This document shows, piece by piece, positions 44,502 to 55,400 of a stretch of 60,397 nucleotides of DNA. Both the position numbers and the translations under genes were made by a program. Numbering within the stretch: position 1 is the first letter of the stretch; every line of letters starts with the position of its first letter. The notes beneath the pieces were generated by a model, which had not been told where the DNA came from, ran no database searches, and saw only the letters and a list, made by a program, of their open reading frames with translations. This DNA comes from Jannaschia sp. M317 (GTDB taxonomy: Bacteria > Pseudomonadota > Alphaproteobacteria > Rhodobacterales > Rhodobacteraceae): positions 1 to 60,397 of the forward strand of contig NZ_CP081159.1 of the NCBI RefSeq assembly GCF_025141175.1, written 5' to 3'.

Positions 44502-46150
44502 CCATGGTTGCGGATTACGTCATCGTTGGCGCGGGGTCGGCGGGTTGTGCGCTGGCCTATCGTCTGGTCGAGGCCGGGCATACGGTTCTGGTGGTGGAAT
44601 ACGGTGGCACCGATGCGGGGCCGTTGATCCAGATGCCGGGCGCGCTGTCGTTCCCGATGAACATGGCGCGCTACGACTGGGGCTTCGAGAGCGAGCCGGA
44701 GCCGCATCTGGGCGGGCGCGTCCTGGCCACGCCGCGTGGCAAGGTGCTGGGCGGGTCGTCGTCGATCAACGGCATGGTCTATGTGCGCGGCCATGCCCGC
44801 GATTTCGACACCTGGGCCGAGATGGGGGCCAGCGGTTGGGGGTACGGCGATGTGCTGCCGTATTTCAAGCGGATGGAGCATTGGCACGCGAACGGTCATG
44901 GCGGCGACCCGGATTGGCGCGGCACGGATGGGCCGCTGCATGTGTCGCGGGGCACGCGGGAAAACCCCTTGTATCAGGCGTTCGTCGATGCCGGGCGGCA
45001 AGCGGGTTATGAAACCACGGACGATTACAACGGCGAGAAGCAGGAAGGCTTCGGCCCGATGGAGCAGACCGTCTGGAAGGGCCGCCGCTGGTCGGCGGCG
45101 AATGCCTACCTGAAGCCCGCGCGGGCCACGCAGCGCTGCGAAGTGGTGCATGGTATGGCGGAGCGGGTTGTTTTCTTCGACGGGCGCGCGACCGGCGTGC
45201 AGCTGGCGGGCGGGCAGGTCGTCGAGGCGCGCGCGGAGGTGATCATCGCCGCCAGCTCGATCAACTCGCCCAAGTTGCTGATGCAGTCGGGCATCGGGCC
45301 GGGCGCGCATCTGGCAGAGCATGGCATCGACGTGCGGGCCGACCGCGCGGGCGTAGGCCAGAACCTGCAGGACCATCTGGAGATGTATATCCAGATGGCC
45401 GCGTCCCAGCCGGTCACGTTGTTCCGGTACTGGAACCTGCTGGGCAAGGCCTATGTGGGCGCGCGCTGGCTGTTCACGCGGACCGGACCGGGGGCGACCA
45501 ACAATTTCGAAAGCTGTGCGTTCATCCGGTCAAGGGCCGGGGTCGACTATCCGGATATCCAGTATCATTTCCTGCCGCTTGCCGTGCGCTATGACGGACA
45601 GGCCGCCGCCGAGGGGCATGGGTTTCAGGCCCATGTCGGGCCGATGCGCTCGGCCTCGCGGGGGGCGGTGACCTTGCGGTCCGGGGACCCGGCGGACAAG
45701 CCGCGCATCCTGTTCAACTACATGTCCGACCCGCAGGATTGGGAAGATTTCCGAACATGCATCCGGCTCACGCGGGAGATTTTCGCGCAGGACGCCTTTG
45801 CCCCCTTCCGCAAGCATGAGATCCAGCCCGGCGCAGCCGTGCAAACCGATGCGGAGCTGGATGCCGCCATCATGGAACACGTGGAGAGCGCCTATCACCC
45901 CTGCGGCACCTGTCGGATGGGTGCGGCGGGTGATCCCGGTGCGGTGGTCGACCCGGAATGCCGCGTGATCGGGGTCGAGGGGCTGCGCGTGGCCGACAGC
46001 TCGATCTTTCCGCAGATCACTAACGGCAACCTGAACGGCCCGTCGATCATGGTGGGTGAGAAGGCGGCGGATCATATACTTGGCAAGCGGTTGCCCGGCT
46101 GTGACACGGCCCCCTGGATTCACCTCGACTGGCGGACCTCGCAGCGCTAG
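44498..46150 (+). CDS. betA: Choline dehydrogenase (GMC oxidoreductase)
   Basis: A 550-residue FAD enzyme oxidising choline to betaine aldehyde. FAD motif [14 protein letters not shown] (about residues 9-22), GMC signature [20 protein letters not shown], the catalytic region [11 protein letters not shown] (His) and [17 protein letters not shown] at the end. It lacks a signal peptide. The 3' end overlaps the convergent methyltransferase gene by 4 nt. Confidence 0.95.
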   Translation: MTMVADYVIVGAGSAGCALAYRLVEAGHTVLVVEYGGTDAGPLIQMPGALSFPMNMARYDWGFESEPEPHLGGRVLATPRGKVLGGSSSINGMVYVRGHARDFDTWAEMGASGWGYGDVLPYFKRMEHWHANGHGGDPDWRGTDGPLHVSRGTRENPLYQAFVDAGRQAGYETTDDYNGEKQEGFGPMEQTVWKGRRWSAANAYLKPARATQRCEVVHGMAERVVFFDGRATGVQLAGGQVVEARAEVIIAASSINSPKLLMQSGIGPGAHLAEHGIDVRADRAGVGQNLQDHLEMYIQMAASQPVTLFRYWNLLGKAYVGARWLFTRTGPGATNNFESCAFIRSRAGVDYPDIQYHFLPLAVRYDGQAAAEGHGFQAHVGPMRSASRGAVTLRSGDPADKPRILFNYMSDPQDWEDFRTCIRLTREIFAQDAFAPFRKHEIQPGAAVQTDAELDAAIMEHVESAYHPCGTCRMGAAGDPGAVVDPECRVIGVEGLRVADSSIFPQITNGNLNGPSIMVGEKAADHILGKRLPGCDTAPWIHLDWRTSQR

Positions 46151-47076
46151 GCAGGTCGGTCCACGCGGCCCAGACGTTCGGCGATCTCTCGCAGGTGGCG
46201 CAGATCTGTACCGCAGCAGCCGCCGACGACGCGGATGGCGGCGCTTTCCCGTGCCATGCCGTGCAGTTGTTGGCCCAGCTCTGCCGGGTTGCCGTCATCC
46301 AGTACCGTGGCGTTGTCCAGTTCCTCATGGCTTTGTCGGGAGGCGTTGGCGATGATGCCAGACAGGTCCCGTTGCCAGGCACCGCCGTCCAGACCGCAGG
46401 CGATGTGATCCGGGTGGGCACAGTTCACCATGACGGTGACATCGGGCGCGGCCTGTTTCAGGTGTGCCACCGCCGTTGACAGGGGGGTGCCGTCGGCAAG
46501 TTTTCCGTCGGTTTCGACCGTATAGGAGATCAGCGCGGGCAGGGTCGCGCGGCTGGCGGCGCGGGCGATGCCGATCGCTTCGGCAGACGATCCCAGGGTA
46601 TAGGCCGCGACGATGTCCGCCCCGGCGGCGCGGGCGGCGTCGATCTGGGGCCCGTGGTATCGGCCCGCTTCCTCTGCGTCGGCCTGTCCGGCGGCGTATC
46701 CGTCGCCCCGGGGACCGATCTGGACGCTTGCGACTGCGGCAACGCCGGGGTTGGCCGCCAATATGTCACGCACCAGCGTGACCGCGTCCCGGGTGACCCG
46801 AGGCAGATCCTCCGCCGCATAGCCGACCGCCGCGGCACGGTCGGGATTGGCCATCCAGGTGGGCGTATCGAGGATGACGCCCACGCCGGTGTCGCGACTG
46901 ATGGTCAGCAAGGCGTCGTAGTAGCCCCGCAGGTGGGTCCGGCCCGCATCGCTGTCGATCATCGGGAATGCGGCGAATTCCGGCAGGTCGTAGCCTTGGT
47001 TGAAGATCAGGTCGGTCTCCATGCCGGTCCAGGCCAGCCAGTATCTGTCATCGGTGAGGGGGGAGGGGACGGTCAT
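46147..47076 (-). CDS. Homocysteine S-methyltransferase family protein (BHMT/MmuM-like)
   Basis: A 309-residue zinc methyltransferase-fold protein. The zinc ligands are C219 (VNCAHP) and C287-C288 (GGCCGT), as in betaine-homocysteine and S-methylmethionine-homocysteine methyltransferases. The N terminus [23 protein letters not shown] is family-like. ATG 47076 follows GGAGAC. Placed tail-to-tail with betA, it may use betaine as methyl donor to make methionine, the first step of betaine demethylation; that is inferred from context. Confidence 0.85.
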   Translation of the reverse strand: MTVPSPLTDDRYWLAWTGMETDLIFNQGYDLPEFAAFPMIDSDAGRTHLRGYYDALLTISRDTGVGVILDTPTWMANPDRAAAVGYAAEDLPRVTRDAVTLVRDILAANPGVAAVASVQIGPRGDGYAAGQADAEEAGRYHGPQIDAARAAGADIVAAYTLGSSAEAIGIARAASRATLPALISYTVETDGKLADGTPLSTAVAHLKQAAPDVTVMVNCAHPDHIACGLDGGAWQRDLSGIIANASRQSHEELDNATVLDDGNPAELGQQLHGMARESAAIRVVGGCCGTDLRHLREIAERLGRVDRPA

Positions 47077-47265
47077 CTGCAGTCTCCGCTGATCGGGAGG
47101 GCCCAGGTTCCCTCGGGGGGCGGGACAGAGACTAACATATTTCAACGGGACAATCACCGTCGTCACATGCGGCGTCAGGACAGAGCATCAGAAGCTGCGA
47201 TGCCAGGGCAGGGCCGATAGCGCGGAGAAGCGGCGCTGTCCGCCGATGTCGCGGCGGCGGAGTTG

Positions 47266-47883
47266 TCAGGCGATATTGCCGTGCGAATGGGACGCGTCGC
47301 GCTTGCTTACTTTCCAAAGCCAGTGGCCCATTGCGATAACTGCCAGCAAGGCCACCAGAAAACCGCTTGCGTTGCCAAGCATTGTCGCAAGCGTGGTGAT
47401 CTGGTCAGAGAAGCTGTAGCCAAGACCAATGTAGATCCCGACCCAAAAGACTTCTCCCGCCGCACCCCAGAGGGCGAATTTGACCCAGTTGTACCCTGTG
47501 ATGCCGCTGACGAGGTTTACATAGGGGCCAAGCGGGGCGACCAGCCAGCAGGACAGGAACACGCTGATCGGGCCTTTTCGATCCATGTAGGATTTGGCAC
47601 CATCCCGCAGCTTTGCCCGCTTGGGGTTCGCGTCAAGCCAGTCCGAGATACGACGTCCAAATCTTCGCGCAAGAAAATAGCCGGAATTGTCGCCCGCGAC
47701 TGCGCCGCCATAGGCTGCGGCGACGGTCGTCGTCGTATCAAGATCGCCTGTTGCGGCAAAGCTGCCCCCGGCCAGCATCATCAGCGAAGACGGGATCGGG
47801 ACGCATAGGCACGACAGGAACGTGACGACAAAAAGGATCAGAACGCCGTAGTCCGTCATGAGATCAAGAATTATCTCAGTCAT
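47266..47883 (-). CDS. DedA/SNARE-associated (VTT) family membrane protein
   Basis: A 205-residue inner-membrane protein with several hydrophobic segments. The conserved signature [15 protein letters not shown] and the FxRFxPxxR-like region ([23 protein letters not shown]) are present in a variant form. Family members act in lipid scrambling and membrane homeostasis. The start overlaps the upstream small-protein stop by 8 nt. Confidence 0.85.
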   Translation of the reverse strand: MTEIILDLMTDYGVLILFVVTFLSCLCVPIPSSLMMLAGGSFAATGDLDTTTTVAAAYGGAVAGDNSGYFLARRFGRRISDWLDANPKRAKLRDGAKSYMDRKGPISVFLSCWLVAPLGPYVNLVSGITGYNWVKFALWGAAGEVFWVGIYIGLGYSFSDQITTLATMLGNASGFLVALLAVIAMGHWLWKVSKRDASHSHGNIA

Positions 47884-48232
47884 CGCGATTGGCCCGATGA
47901 GCAGCGGTGGCTTCCAGGACCCGCTGCTGCAGGTCAGCGAGTGTCACGCCATTGGCGGCGGCGATGTCCTCGAGCCTGCGTCGGCGGGGCGGATCACCCG
48001 GCTCGAAGAACAGGGCTGGGCCAAGGACATCGGGCGGAATGTCATAGGACTGCGCGACATATCGCGGCGTCATCCAGGGGGCGAGCGGTTGATCCTGATG
48101 GCGGGGGTCGTTCCAGTAGATCGCCGCGCCGATCGCATTGAACCCGAAATACCCCGCCACGCAGACAAACCCCAGGAATGCCAACAGAGCCGCGCGGTGG
48201 TGCGCCCACAGCGATTTGAAACGGAGAAGCAT
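47876..48232 (-). CDS. Small membrane-anchored protein of unknown function
   Basis: A 118-residue protein with one N-terminal transmembrane helix ([27 protein letters not shown]) and a cytoplasmic or periplasmic tail containing a helix-turn-helix-like stretch ([22 protein letters not shown]). ATG 48232 is used; a longer frame adds Arg/Ser-rich residues without support. It overlaps dedA, so the two probably work together. I do not recognise it. Confidence 0.7.
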   Translation of the reverse strand: MLLRFKSLWAHHRAALLAFLGFVCVAGYFGFNAIGAAIYWNDPRHQDQPLAPWMTPRYVAQSYDIPPDVLGPALFFEPGDPPRRRRLEDIAAANGVTLADLQQRVLEATAAHRANRDD

Positions 48233-48516
48233 GCGTGAACTCTTCTGTGCCGATGTCCTGCCGGATGTCATAGCGTGTCTGACCGGATCAGGCACTAGCC
48301 AGAAGACCGCGTCAGATTGTTGGACCGGACACATGGCAGAGCCGACAGCAGACAAGCGGTCGACAAATCGACCAGGCGTGCAAAAGCGATACGCGTCCGC
48401 ATCATCCACGGAACAAATGTCCGCCACCACGGCGAGCCGTCGGGATCTGACCGGCATTTCGCATGGCGCCCGCCCTATGCCTCATGGGCGAAAGGGCGGG
48501 GCAGTTCGGCAGCAAT
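48233..48516. other. Gap upstream of the dedA pair and downstream of proV
   Basis: 284 bp with no supported gene. CCCGCCCT (48469-48476) and AGGGCGGG (48493-48500) are complementary 8-bp arms just after proV and may form its terminator hairpin. The remainder should contain the promoter of the dedA pair. Confidence 0.4.
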
Positions 48517-49578
48517 TCAGGCGCCGCGGACGGCCCCCTCGGCCACGCGGGGGACCAGGGCGCGGACCAGGTCCGACATGTCGATTTCGCCGACGGGTTG
48601 TCCGTCCTGCAGGACGCGGTAGGCGCGGTCCGTCTCGCCGCCCGACAGCGCGATCAGGCTTTCCAGCGTGTCGTTCGCATCGACGTCGCCCGCCACCTCG
48701 CGCCCGGTGGGCACCTCGTGCATGACTGAGCGGACGCGCAGGACGCGGGCGCGGTTGATGTCGCTGACGAAGTCTTCGATGTAGGGATCGGCCGGGTTCA
48801 GCAGGATGTGCTGCGGCTCGCCTTGCTGAACGACGGCACCGTCGTTCAGGATGACCAGATGGTCGGCGATCTTGAGCGCTTCGTCCAGGTCGTGCGTGAT
48901 GAAGACGATGGTCTTGTGCAGCTCTTTCTGAAGCTCCAGCAGAAGGTCCTGCATGTCTGTGCGGATCAGCGGGTCGAGCGCCGAGAACGCTTCGTCCATC
49001 AGCATGATGTCGGAGTTGGAGGTCAGGGCGCGGGCGATGCCGACGCGCTGTTGCATGCCGCCCGACAGTTGGTGCGGATAGCGGTCCTCGAACCCCTCGA
49101 GACCCACGCGGGACAGCCATTTGCGGGCCTCCGCCTCGCGGGTGGCCTGGTCGATGTCCTGCACCTCCAGCGGCATGGCAGCGTTGGACAGAACGGTGCG
49201 GTGCGGCAGCAGGGCGAATTTCTGGAACACCATCGACATCTTCTTGCGGCGCATTTCGCGCAGCTGTTCGGCGTCGTAGGTGGTCACGTCGATGCCATCG
49301 ACCTCCACCGCGCCGGCGGTCGGGTCGATGAGCAGGTTGAGGTGCCGGATCAGGGTCGACTTTCCCGACCCGGACAGGCCCATGACCACGGTGATTTCAC
49401 CGGCGTGCATGTCGACGTTGATGTCCTGCAGGCCTAGCACGTGGTTGTATTCAGCCAACAGCTCGGGCTTGCCCATGCCAGCGCGAACATGGTCCATCAT
49501 CTTTTTCGACTGCGCGCCGAAGATCTTGTAGAGGCCCTTGATCGCGACCTGCGGGGTGTCTGTACGGGTCCGGGTCAT
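48517..49578 (-). CDS. proV: Glycine betaine/choline ABC transporter ATPase
   Basis: A 353-residue ATPase of the ProU/OpuA family. Walker A GLSGSGKST, signature LSGGMQQR, Walker B LMDEAFSALD, H-loop THD. The C-terminal about 70 residues carry a CBS-like part (DTLESLIALSGG...DLVRAL), which senses ionic strength in OpuA. Start overlaps proW by 4 nt. Imports betaine or choline for osmoprotection or catabolism by the bet genes. Confidence 0.93.
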   Translation of the reverse strand: MTRTRTDTPQVAIKGLYKIFGAQSKKMMDHVRAGMGKPELLAEYNHVLGLQDINVDMHAGEITVVMGLSGSGKSTLIRHLNLLIDPTAGAVEVDGIDVTTYDAEQLREMRRKKMSMVFQKFALLPHRTVLSNAAMPLEVQDIDQATREAEARKWLSRVGLEGFEDRYPHQLSGGMQQRVGIARALTSNSDIMLMDEAFSALDPLIRTDMQDLLLELQKELHKTIVFITHDLDEALKIADHLVILNDGAVVQQGEPQHILLNPADPYIEDFVSDINRARVLRVRSVMHEVPTGREVAGDVDANDTLESLIALSGGETDRAYRVLQDGQPVGEIDMSDLVRALVPRVAEGAVRGA

Positions 49579-50624
49579 TTCACGCTCCGCGAGACGTCAA
49601 CGCGGGCCAGTGCCGCCTTGGTGGAACGGTCCAGAAGGACCGCAAGAAGGACGATACAGAAGCCCGCGACCAGGCCCACGCCCAGTTCCAGGTTTCGAAT
49701 GCCCGCCAGAACCTTGACGCCCAGACCGGGGGCCGAGACCAGCGAGGCGATGACAACCATCGCGAGGCTCATCATGATGGTCTGGTTGATGCCGGCCATG
49801 ATATTGGGCAGGGCCAGGGGCACCTCCACCTTCCACAACTTCTGCTGTTTGGTCATGCCGAAGGCGTCGGCCGCCTCGATCACGTCCTTGTCCACCAGGC
49901 GGATGCCCAGGTCGGTCAGACGGATCACCGGGACCACGGCATAGAGAATGATCGCAATGCCGTAGAGTTTGGATTCCGTTACCGAGAACAGATAGATCAG
50001 CGGCACCAGATAGACGAAGGTCGGCAGCGTCTGCAGCATGTCGAGGATCGGGATCATGACCCGTTGCAGCACATTGGACCGGGACATGGCGATGCCGATC
50101 GGCACGCCAAGCGCGACGGAAATGATCGTGCAGACAAAGATGATCGACAGGGTGCTCATCGCGTCGTCGTAGAAATTGATGAACGCCATGAACAGAAACG
50201 ATACGCCCACGAAGACGCTGACACCCACCTTGCGCGAGGCAAACCATGTCAGCGCCACCAGGAGCGGGATCATCACGAACCAGGGCACCGCCTGAAACGC
50301 GACCAGCGAGGCGTCGAGCATCCACGACAGCGGCTGCGTGATCGGGTCGAGCACGACCTTCAGCGGGTCCTTGATGGTCAGAAAGCCTTGTTCGACCCCT
50401 TCGGTCATATCGCGGGACCGGGGGATCGAGGCGCAGCTTTCGTGCAGCGAGTCGAGCGAGGGGAAGGGTGTTTCCAGCAGGGGCGTTCCGGCGTCAGCCG
50501 TACCGGCCGCGTCGCCGCCATTCGCCCGTGCCATCAGTTCGGCCATCGTCATCGGTCCGTCGGTTTTCTCGCCGCACCAATCTCCGAGGCCCAAGGCCTC
50601 GAACAGTCCATCGTAGACTGCCAT
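49575..50624 (-). CDS. proW: Glycine betaine/choline ABC transporter permease
   Basis: A 349-residue membrane subunit. A long hydrophilic N terminus of about 100 residues precedes the helices (from VPWFVMIPLLVALTWF), as in ProW. The cytoplasmic loop EAADAFGMTKQQKLWKVEVPLALPNIMAGI is the ATPase-contact loop. It is 86 nt after proX, with a strong hairpin in the gap. Confidence 0.93.
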   Translation of the reverse strand: MAVYDGLFEALGLGDWCGEKTDGPMTMAELMARANGGDAAGTADAGTPLLETPFPSLDSLHESCASIPRSRDMTEGVEQGFLTIKDPLKVVLDPITQPLSWMLDASLVAFQAVPWFVMIPLLVALTWFASRKVGVSVFVGVSFLFMAFINFYDDAMSTLSIIFVCTIISVALGVPIGIAMSRSNVLQRVMIPILDMLQTLPTFVYLVPLIYLFSVTESKLYGIAIILYAVVPVIRLTDLGIRLVDKDVIEAADAFGMTKQQKLWKVEVPLALPNIMAGINQTIMMSLAMVVIASLVSAPGLGVKVLAGIRNLELGVGLVAGFCIVLLAVLLDRSTKAALARVDVSRSVK

Positions 50625-50678
50625 ATCGTCATCCCCCGTCTGTGGTCATCGGCCCTGTACCCGGACCTTCGATAGCAG

Positions 50679-50700
50679 AACGGGCCCCGAAGGGCCCGTT
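50679..50700 (-). terminator. Hairpin between proX and proW
   Basis: AACGGGCCC and GGGCCCGTT are perfect arms; on the minus strand the loop is TTCG, a very stable tetraloop. No T tract follows in the direction of transcription, so it more likely stabilises the proX message or partly terminates, making binding protein in excess of ProW/ProV. Confidence 0.65.
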
Positions 50701-50710
50701 TGCAAGTCTT

Positions 50711-51691
50711 TTACTGGATCAGAGCCGCAAGCTTTTCGCGCGCGGCGTCCGAAACCCATTCGGACCAGACGTCCGAGTAGCTGGTCAGGAAGTAGACCGC
50801 CGCTTCGTCGGCAGAGGCGTTGTTCTCCTCCTGCCAGGCGAGAACCTCACCCATCTGGGCGTTGGTGAACGACACGTTGGTCATCAGGTCTGCGATCTGC
50901 GGCAGACGATCCTGGAAGTCGGTGGTCACGACGGTCTTGACCGGACCGACCGGGTACGAGCTGACGCCGGTTTCTTCGCAGTCCACGTCCGCGTTGCAGA
51001 GGTGGATTTCCTCGTTGTACGGGCCGAGGTCGACGGACACCATCTCGTACTTGCCCAGAACCGACGTCGGGGCCCAGTAGTAGCCCAGCCACGGCTCCTT
51101 GTTTTCGAAGGCGGCAGCGATGGAGGTTGCCATCGTCTCGCCGGAGCCGTGCTGGAACACCTCGAAGCCGTTGCCTTCCAGGTCCAGCGCCGTCGCCAGC
51201 GAGCGGTTCACGTTCTTGCAGCCCCAGCCCTCGGGGCACTGGTGGAACCGGCCGTCGACCAGTTCGGGGTTGGCCAGCAGCCCCTCGACCGTTGCCAGTT
51301 CAGGATGCTCGTCGACGATGTATTTCGGAATCCACCAGCCTTCGATGCCGCCGTCCGACAGAACGTCGGTCAGCGTCTGGATGGTGCCGGCGTCCGACAG
51401 TTCCTGATAGGCGGGGGTGCCGTTGATCCACAACTCGGTCACGATGTCGGGCTTGCCGGTTTCGGACACGGACACCAGCGAAGGCGTGGTCGACGACGGG
51501 ATCTTGGTCACGTCACAGCCATAGCCCTGTTCCATCAGGAACGAAGACACGGATGTCACGATGGCCGAAGAGGCCCAGTTCATTTCGGTGATCGATACCT
51601 CGCCGCAGGCGGCGTGGGCATCGGCCATCGCCATGCCGCCGGTGGCGGCAAAGGGGATGGCAAGTGCGAGGGTACGTAGGTTCGTTTTCAT
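50711..51691 (-). CDS. proX: Glycine betaine/choline-binding protein
   Basis: A 326-residue periplasmic receptor. Signal peptide about 1-27 (MAMADAHA). The mature N terminus CGEVSITEMNWASSAIVTSVSSFLMEQGYGCDVTKIP is ProX-like; W residues (NW, LW, WW) can form the aromatic cage for a trimethylammonium group. ATG 51691 has GGGAGAG upstream; longer reading frames run into the marR region without RBS. Whether betaine or choline is preferred cannot be read from this. Confidence 0.92.
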   Translation of the reverse strand: MKTNLRTLALAIPFAATGGMAMADAHAACGEVSITEMNWASSAIVTSVSSFLMEQGYGCDVTKIPSSTTPSLVSVSETGKPDIVTELWINGTPAYQELSDAGTIQTLTDVLSDGGIEGWWIPKYIVDEHPELATVEGLLANPELVDGRFHQCPEGWGCKNVNRSLATALDLEGNGFEVFQHGSGETMATSIAAAFENKEPWLGYYWAPTSVLGKYEMVSVDLGPYNEEIHLCNADVDCEETGVSSYPVGPVKTVVTTDFQDRLPQIADLMTNVSFTNAQMGEVLAWQEENNASADEAAVYFLTSYSDVWSEWVSDAAREKLAALIQ

Positions 51692-51888
51692 TGGATCGTC
51701 TCTCCCTGTATTTTTATGGACGTCGCTGTTGGACTTCTTACTGGGCTGCGCCGGGAAATGCGAGCGGAATGCCGTAAATGGCCTGTAACTTGCTGTTTTC
51801 CCAATTTGTGCCCTAGCGTCAACCGGATGCCGTGACCCTACAATTACGAAAGAATCGTGGGCGAGTAGTCTGTTTGCGACATATTGCA

Positions 51889-52341
51889 TCACAGCCCGTC
51901 GAGTGATCCCGCCTCGTCCCCCGCGATCAGGGCAAGCGCCCGCAGCAGCGCCGACTGGTCTTCGGGAGATAGCTTGGCTGTGAAATGCGCCTGGTTCTCC
52001 GCCACGTCCGGCCAAAGTCGCGACAGGATCGTCTGCCCCGTCTCGGTCAGGGACAGAATGCGGGCGCGTCCGTCCGCGGGGCCCGTGTCGCGCGCAATCA
52101 GGTCGGCGCGTTCCAGTCCCGTCACCAGCCGAGACGTCGCAGGCCGCGTGATGCCCAGGTGTCCGGCCAGCGCAGAGGGGGTTGCGACCCCCTCCCATCC
52201 GACGGCGGTCAGGGCGCACCATTGCAGGCGCGTCAGACCGGCGGGGGCAAGCACGGTTTCCAACCGGGCCTGCATCAGCCGCGCGGCGCGCGTCAGGCGA
52301 AAGCCGAGGCGGTCGTGCAGGCGGTAGGGGTCATCGGACAT
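51889..52341 (-). CDS. MarR-family transcriptional regulator
   Basis: A 150-residue winged-helix regulator (VLAPAGLTRLQWCALTAVGWEGVATPSALAGHLGITRPATSRLVTGLERADLIARDTGPADGRARIL). It starts 82 nt from the divergent reductive dehalogenase start. A TTACC-N3-GGTAA palindrome overlaps the promoter between them. MarR proteins often respond to aromatic acids or phenols, which suits control of an aryl dehalogenase. Confidence 0.92.
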   Translation of the reverse strand: MSDDPYRLHDRLGFRLTRAARLMQARLETVLAPAGLTRLQWCALTAVGWEGVATPSALAGHLGITRPATSRLVTGLERADLIARDTGPADGRARILSLTETGQTILSRLWPDVAENQAHFTAKLSPEDQSALLRALALIAGDEAGSLDGL

Positions 52342-52366
52342 GGTGCGCGGTCTTGGACAGGGGCGA

Positions 52367-52394
52367 TTGACAGAATGATTACCGCTGGTAACTA
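52367..52394 (+). promoter_or_regulatory. Reductive dehalogenase promoter with MarR operator
   Basis: TTGACA (52367-52372) and TAACTA (52389-52394) are 16 nt apart and look like -35 and -10 boxes. The palindrome TTACC-GCT-GGTAA (52379-52391) lies in the spacer, so a bound repressor would block RNA polymerase. Confidence 0.6.
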
Positions 52395-52422
52395 CATCGG
52401 GCAAGCCTGCCCCGAGGATTCC

Positions 52423-55400
52423 ATGACCAAGCGTTTCTTTTCCACGGCGGATCGTCCGCTGCACCTGGGCCCCTATCCGTCGGAGCGGCTGGCCCGGCAG
52501 GCGATGCTGCCGGATCTGACGCGGGTCCCCGTGGCGGCGGCCTTGCGGTTCGACCGGCCCGCCGATCCCCGGTCGATCGTGAACGCGATGCGCGAACATC
52601 AGGCGATGCTGGATGCGATCCGGGACGGACTGGTCAACGGGATTGTGGCCGAGGCCCCGACCGATCCGCAGGCCCGCGCCGACCACCTGAAGGCCTTTGG
52701 CTATTTCGCGGACGCCGCCGCCGTGGGCATCTGCCGCCTGCCGGACGCGGCGCTGCTGCCGCAGTCCCATGCCAACCCGGATGTGGCCCGCCTGGCCCAG
52801 GACCTGAAGACCCGGCAGACCAAGACATTCGCTTCGGGCATCGATGTCATCATGGCCGACCTGAAGGAGTCGATGGAGGCGCCGCCGTCGGGCATCGGGG
52901 GGCACACACACGCCTTGGTCTTTCTGTATGAGAATCCGCGCGACCCGGCACCGGGCGAGGTCGGCTGCGACTGGATCGGGGCCGCGCAGGCCCATCGGGC
53001 CGGATTGCTGGCCGCCGAGACGGCGGTGGTTCTGGCGAATTACCTGCGCGTTCTGGGCCATGATGCGCGGGGCCATACGGTCAGCAGTTCGGACGTCGAC
53101 CTTGGCCGACTGGCGGTCGCGGCGGGGCTTGCCACGGTGGAAGACGGCGCGCTGACCCATCCCTATATCGGAACACGCTTTGGCCTGGCCGCCGTGACCA
53201 CGACCTTCGATATGGCCTGCGATCTGCCGTTGCGGCCCCTGCCGGACCAACCGCGCGAGGCGTTCGGGTTAAGCTGGCGGTTGGGGCGCGGGACGCAGAA
53301 ATCGGCGGGCAATGCGCAGCCCTACAGGGGGCGCCGGTTCGTCGACGGGGCCCACCCGTTCGAGCGGCTGAAGCGCGTCGACAGCCCGACCACCTATATC
53401 GACGCGCCCAATGTCGCCCGCGTCCCCAAACGTGCCGACCTGTTCGCGCGGGTGCAATTCGGGGACATGGGCAAACCGGTGCAGGACGCCGCCAAGGGCG
53501 GACACTACGTCCGCAAGGCCGCGCCCTCGATGGCGCAGCGCCGGGCCCTGGGCGCCTTCGTCCTGCTTCAGGACGGAGAGCCCGCGCCAGAGCGGGTGCC
53601 GATGGACCCGCAGGCCGCCGCCGATCTGGTCAAGGCGACGTCCTATTGGCTGGGCGCCGATGCCGTCGGCATCAGCGCCTGCCCCGAGTGGTCCTGGTAC
53701 AGCCACGACGCCCGCGGCGAGGTCATCGACCCGCCCCACGACCAGGCGATTTCGATGATCGTGGATCAGGGTTATGAGACGATGGAAGGATCGTCCGGCG
53801 ATGACTGGATCGCCGTGGCGCAATCCATGCGCGCCTATCTGCGGTTTTCACTGATCGGCGGGGTGGTGGCCCGGCAGATCCGCAACCTGGGTTATTCCGC
53901 CAAGGCGCACACCGTCATGGACGGAGAGGTGTTGCAGCCGCCGCTTCTGCTGCTGTCGGGGCTGGGCGAGGTCAGCCGGATCGGCGAGGTCATCCTGAAC
54001 CCCTATCTTGGTCCGCGCCTGAAGTCGGGGGCGGTGACGACCGACCTGCCGATGGCACATGACAAACCCATCGACTTTGGCCTGCAACGGTTCTGCGAGG
54101 CCTGCAACAAATGCGCGCGGGAATGTCCCTCCGGCGCGATCACCGCCGGGCCGAAGCTGATGTTCAACGGCTACGAGATCTGGAAGAGCGACAGCCAGAA
54201 GTGCGCCACCTACCGGATCACCACGCCGGGCGGCGCGATGTGCGGACGCTGCATGAAGACCTGTCCCTGGAACCTGGAGGGGATCTTTGCCGAGGCCCCG
54301 TTCCGCTGGGCCGCGATGAACGTGCCGCAGCTGGCCCCGGCGCTGGCCCGGCTGGACGACGCCGTTGGCAACGGGTCGCTGAACCCGGTCAAGAAATGGT
54401 GGTGGGACCTGGAGATAGAGGAGGACGGCGGCTATCGTCCCACGCGCAAACCGGTGAACGCCCGGTCGCTGCAGCGCGACCTGAACCTGCGCTACGAGGA
54501 TCAGACGCTTGCGGTCTATCCCGCCCCTCTGGCCCCGCATCCCTGGCCTTATCCGCACCCGATGGACCGCGAGGCGGGGATCGAAGCCTATCAGGCGATG
54601 ATCACCGCCGAGGAGTATCGCGACCGTCTGGCGCGCGGCGATGACAGCCACCTGCACCGCTATACGGCGGCGGGTGAAAGCCCGGTGATCCAGGTGCGCG
54701 TCGCCAAGGTAGAGGCGATGGCCGAGGGGGTGACGAAATACGAATTCGCGGCGCTGGACGGGTCCGACCTGCCGCCCTGGCAGGCGGGGGCGCATCTGGA
54801 CATCGTCGTGGCACCCGAGTTCCTGCGGCAATATTCCATGTCCGGCGACCCTGCAGATCGCAGCCGTTACCAGATCGGTGTCCTGCGCGAAGATGCGGGC
54901 CGGGGCGGATCGAAGCTGTTGCACCGGATCTTTGCCGAGGGGCGGCGGGTTTTCGTGTCGCGCCCGATCAACCATTTCCCGCTGGACCCCACAGCCACAC
55001 GATCGGTTCTGATGGGGGGCGGTATCGGGATCACGCCGATGATCGCCATGGCGCATGAGCTGCATGCGGCGGGGCGCGATTTCGTGCTGCATTACTCGGG
55101 CCGGTCGCGGGCGACGATGGGCTATCTGCCTGACCTGGCCGCGATGCCCTGGGCCGGGCGCGTTCAGTTGCACATCAGCGACGAGGGCAGCCGTCTGGAT
55201 CTGGACCGTGCCTTTGACGGCGCGCAGCCCGGCTGGCACGTCTACACCTGCGGGGCAGAGCGATACATGACCGCCGTTCTGGAGGCCGCCGCCCGCGCGG
55301 GCATCCCGGAGGACGCGCGGCATCTGGAGTATTTCTCGGTGCCCGATCTGCCCGACTATGAAAACCGCCCCTTCCGCCTGAAGCTGGCCCGGTCGGGCCG

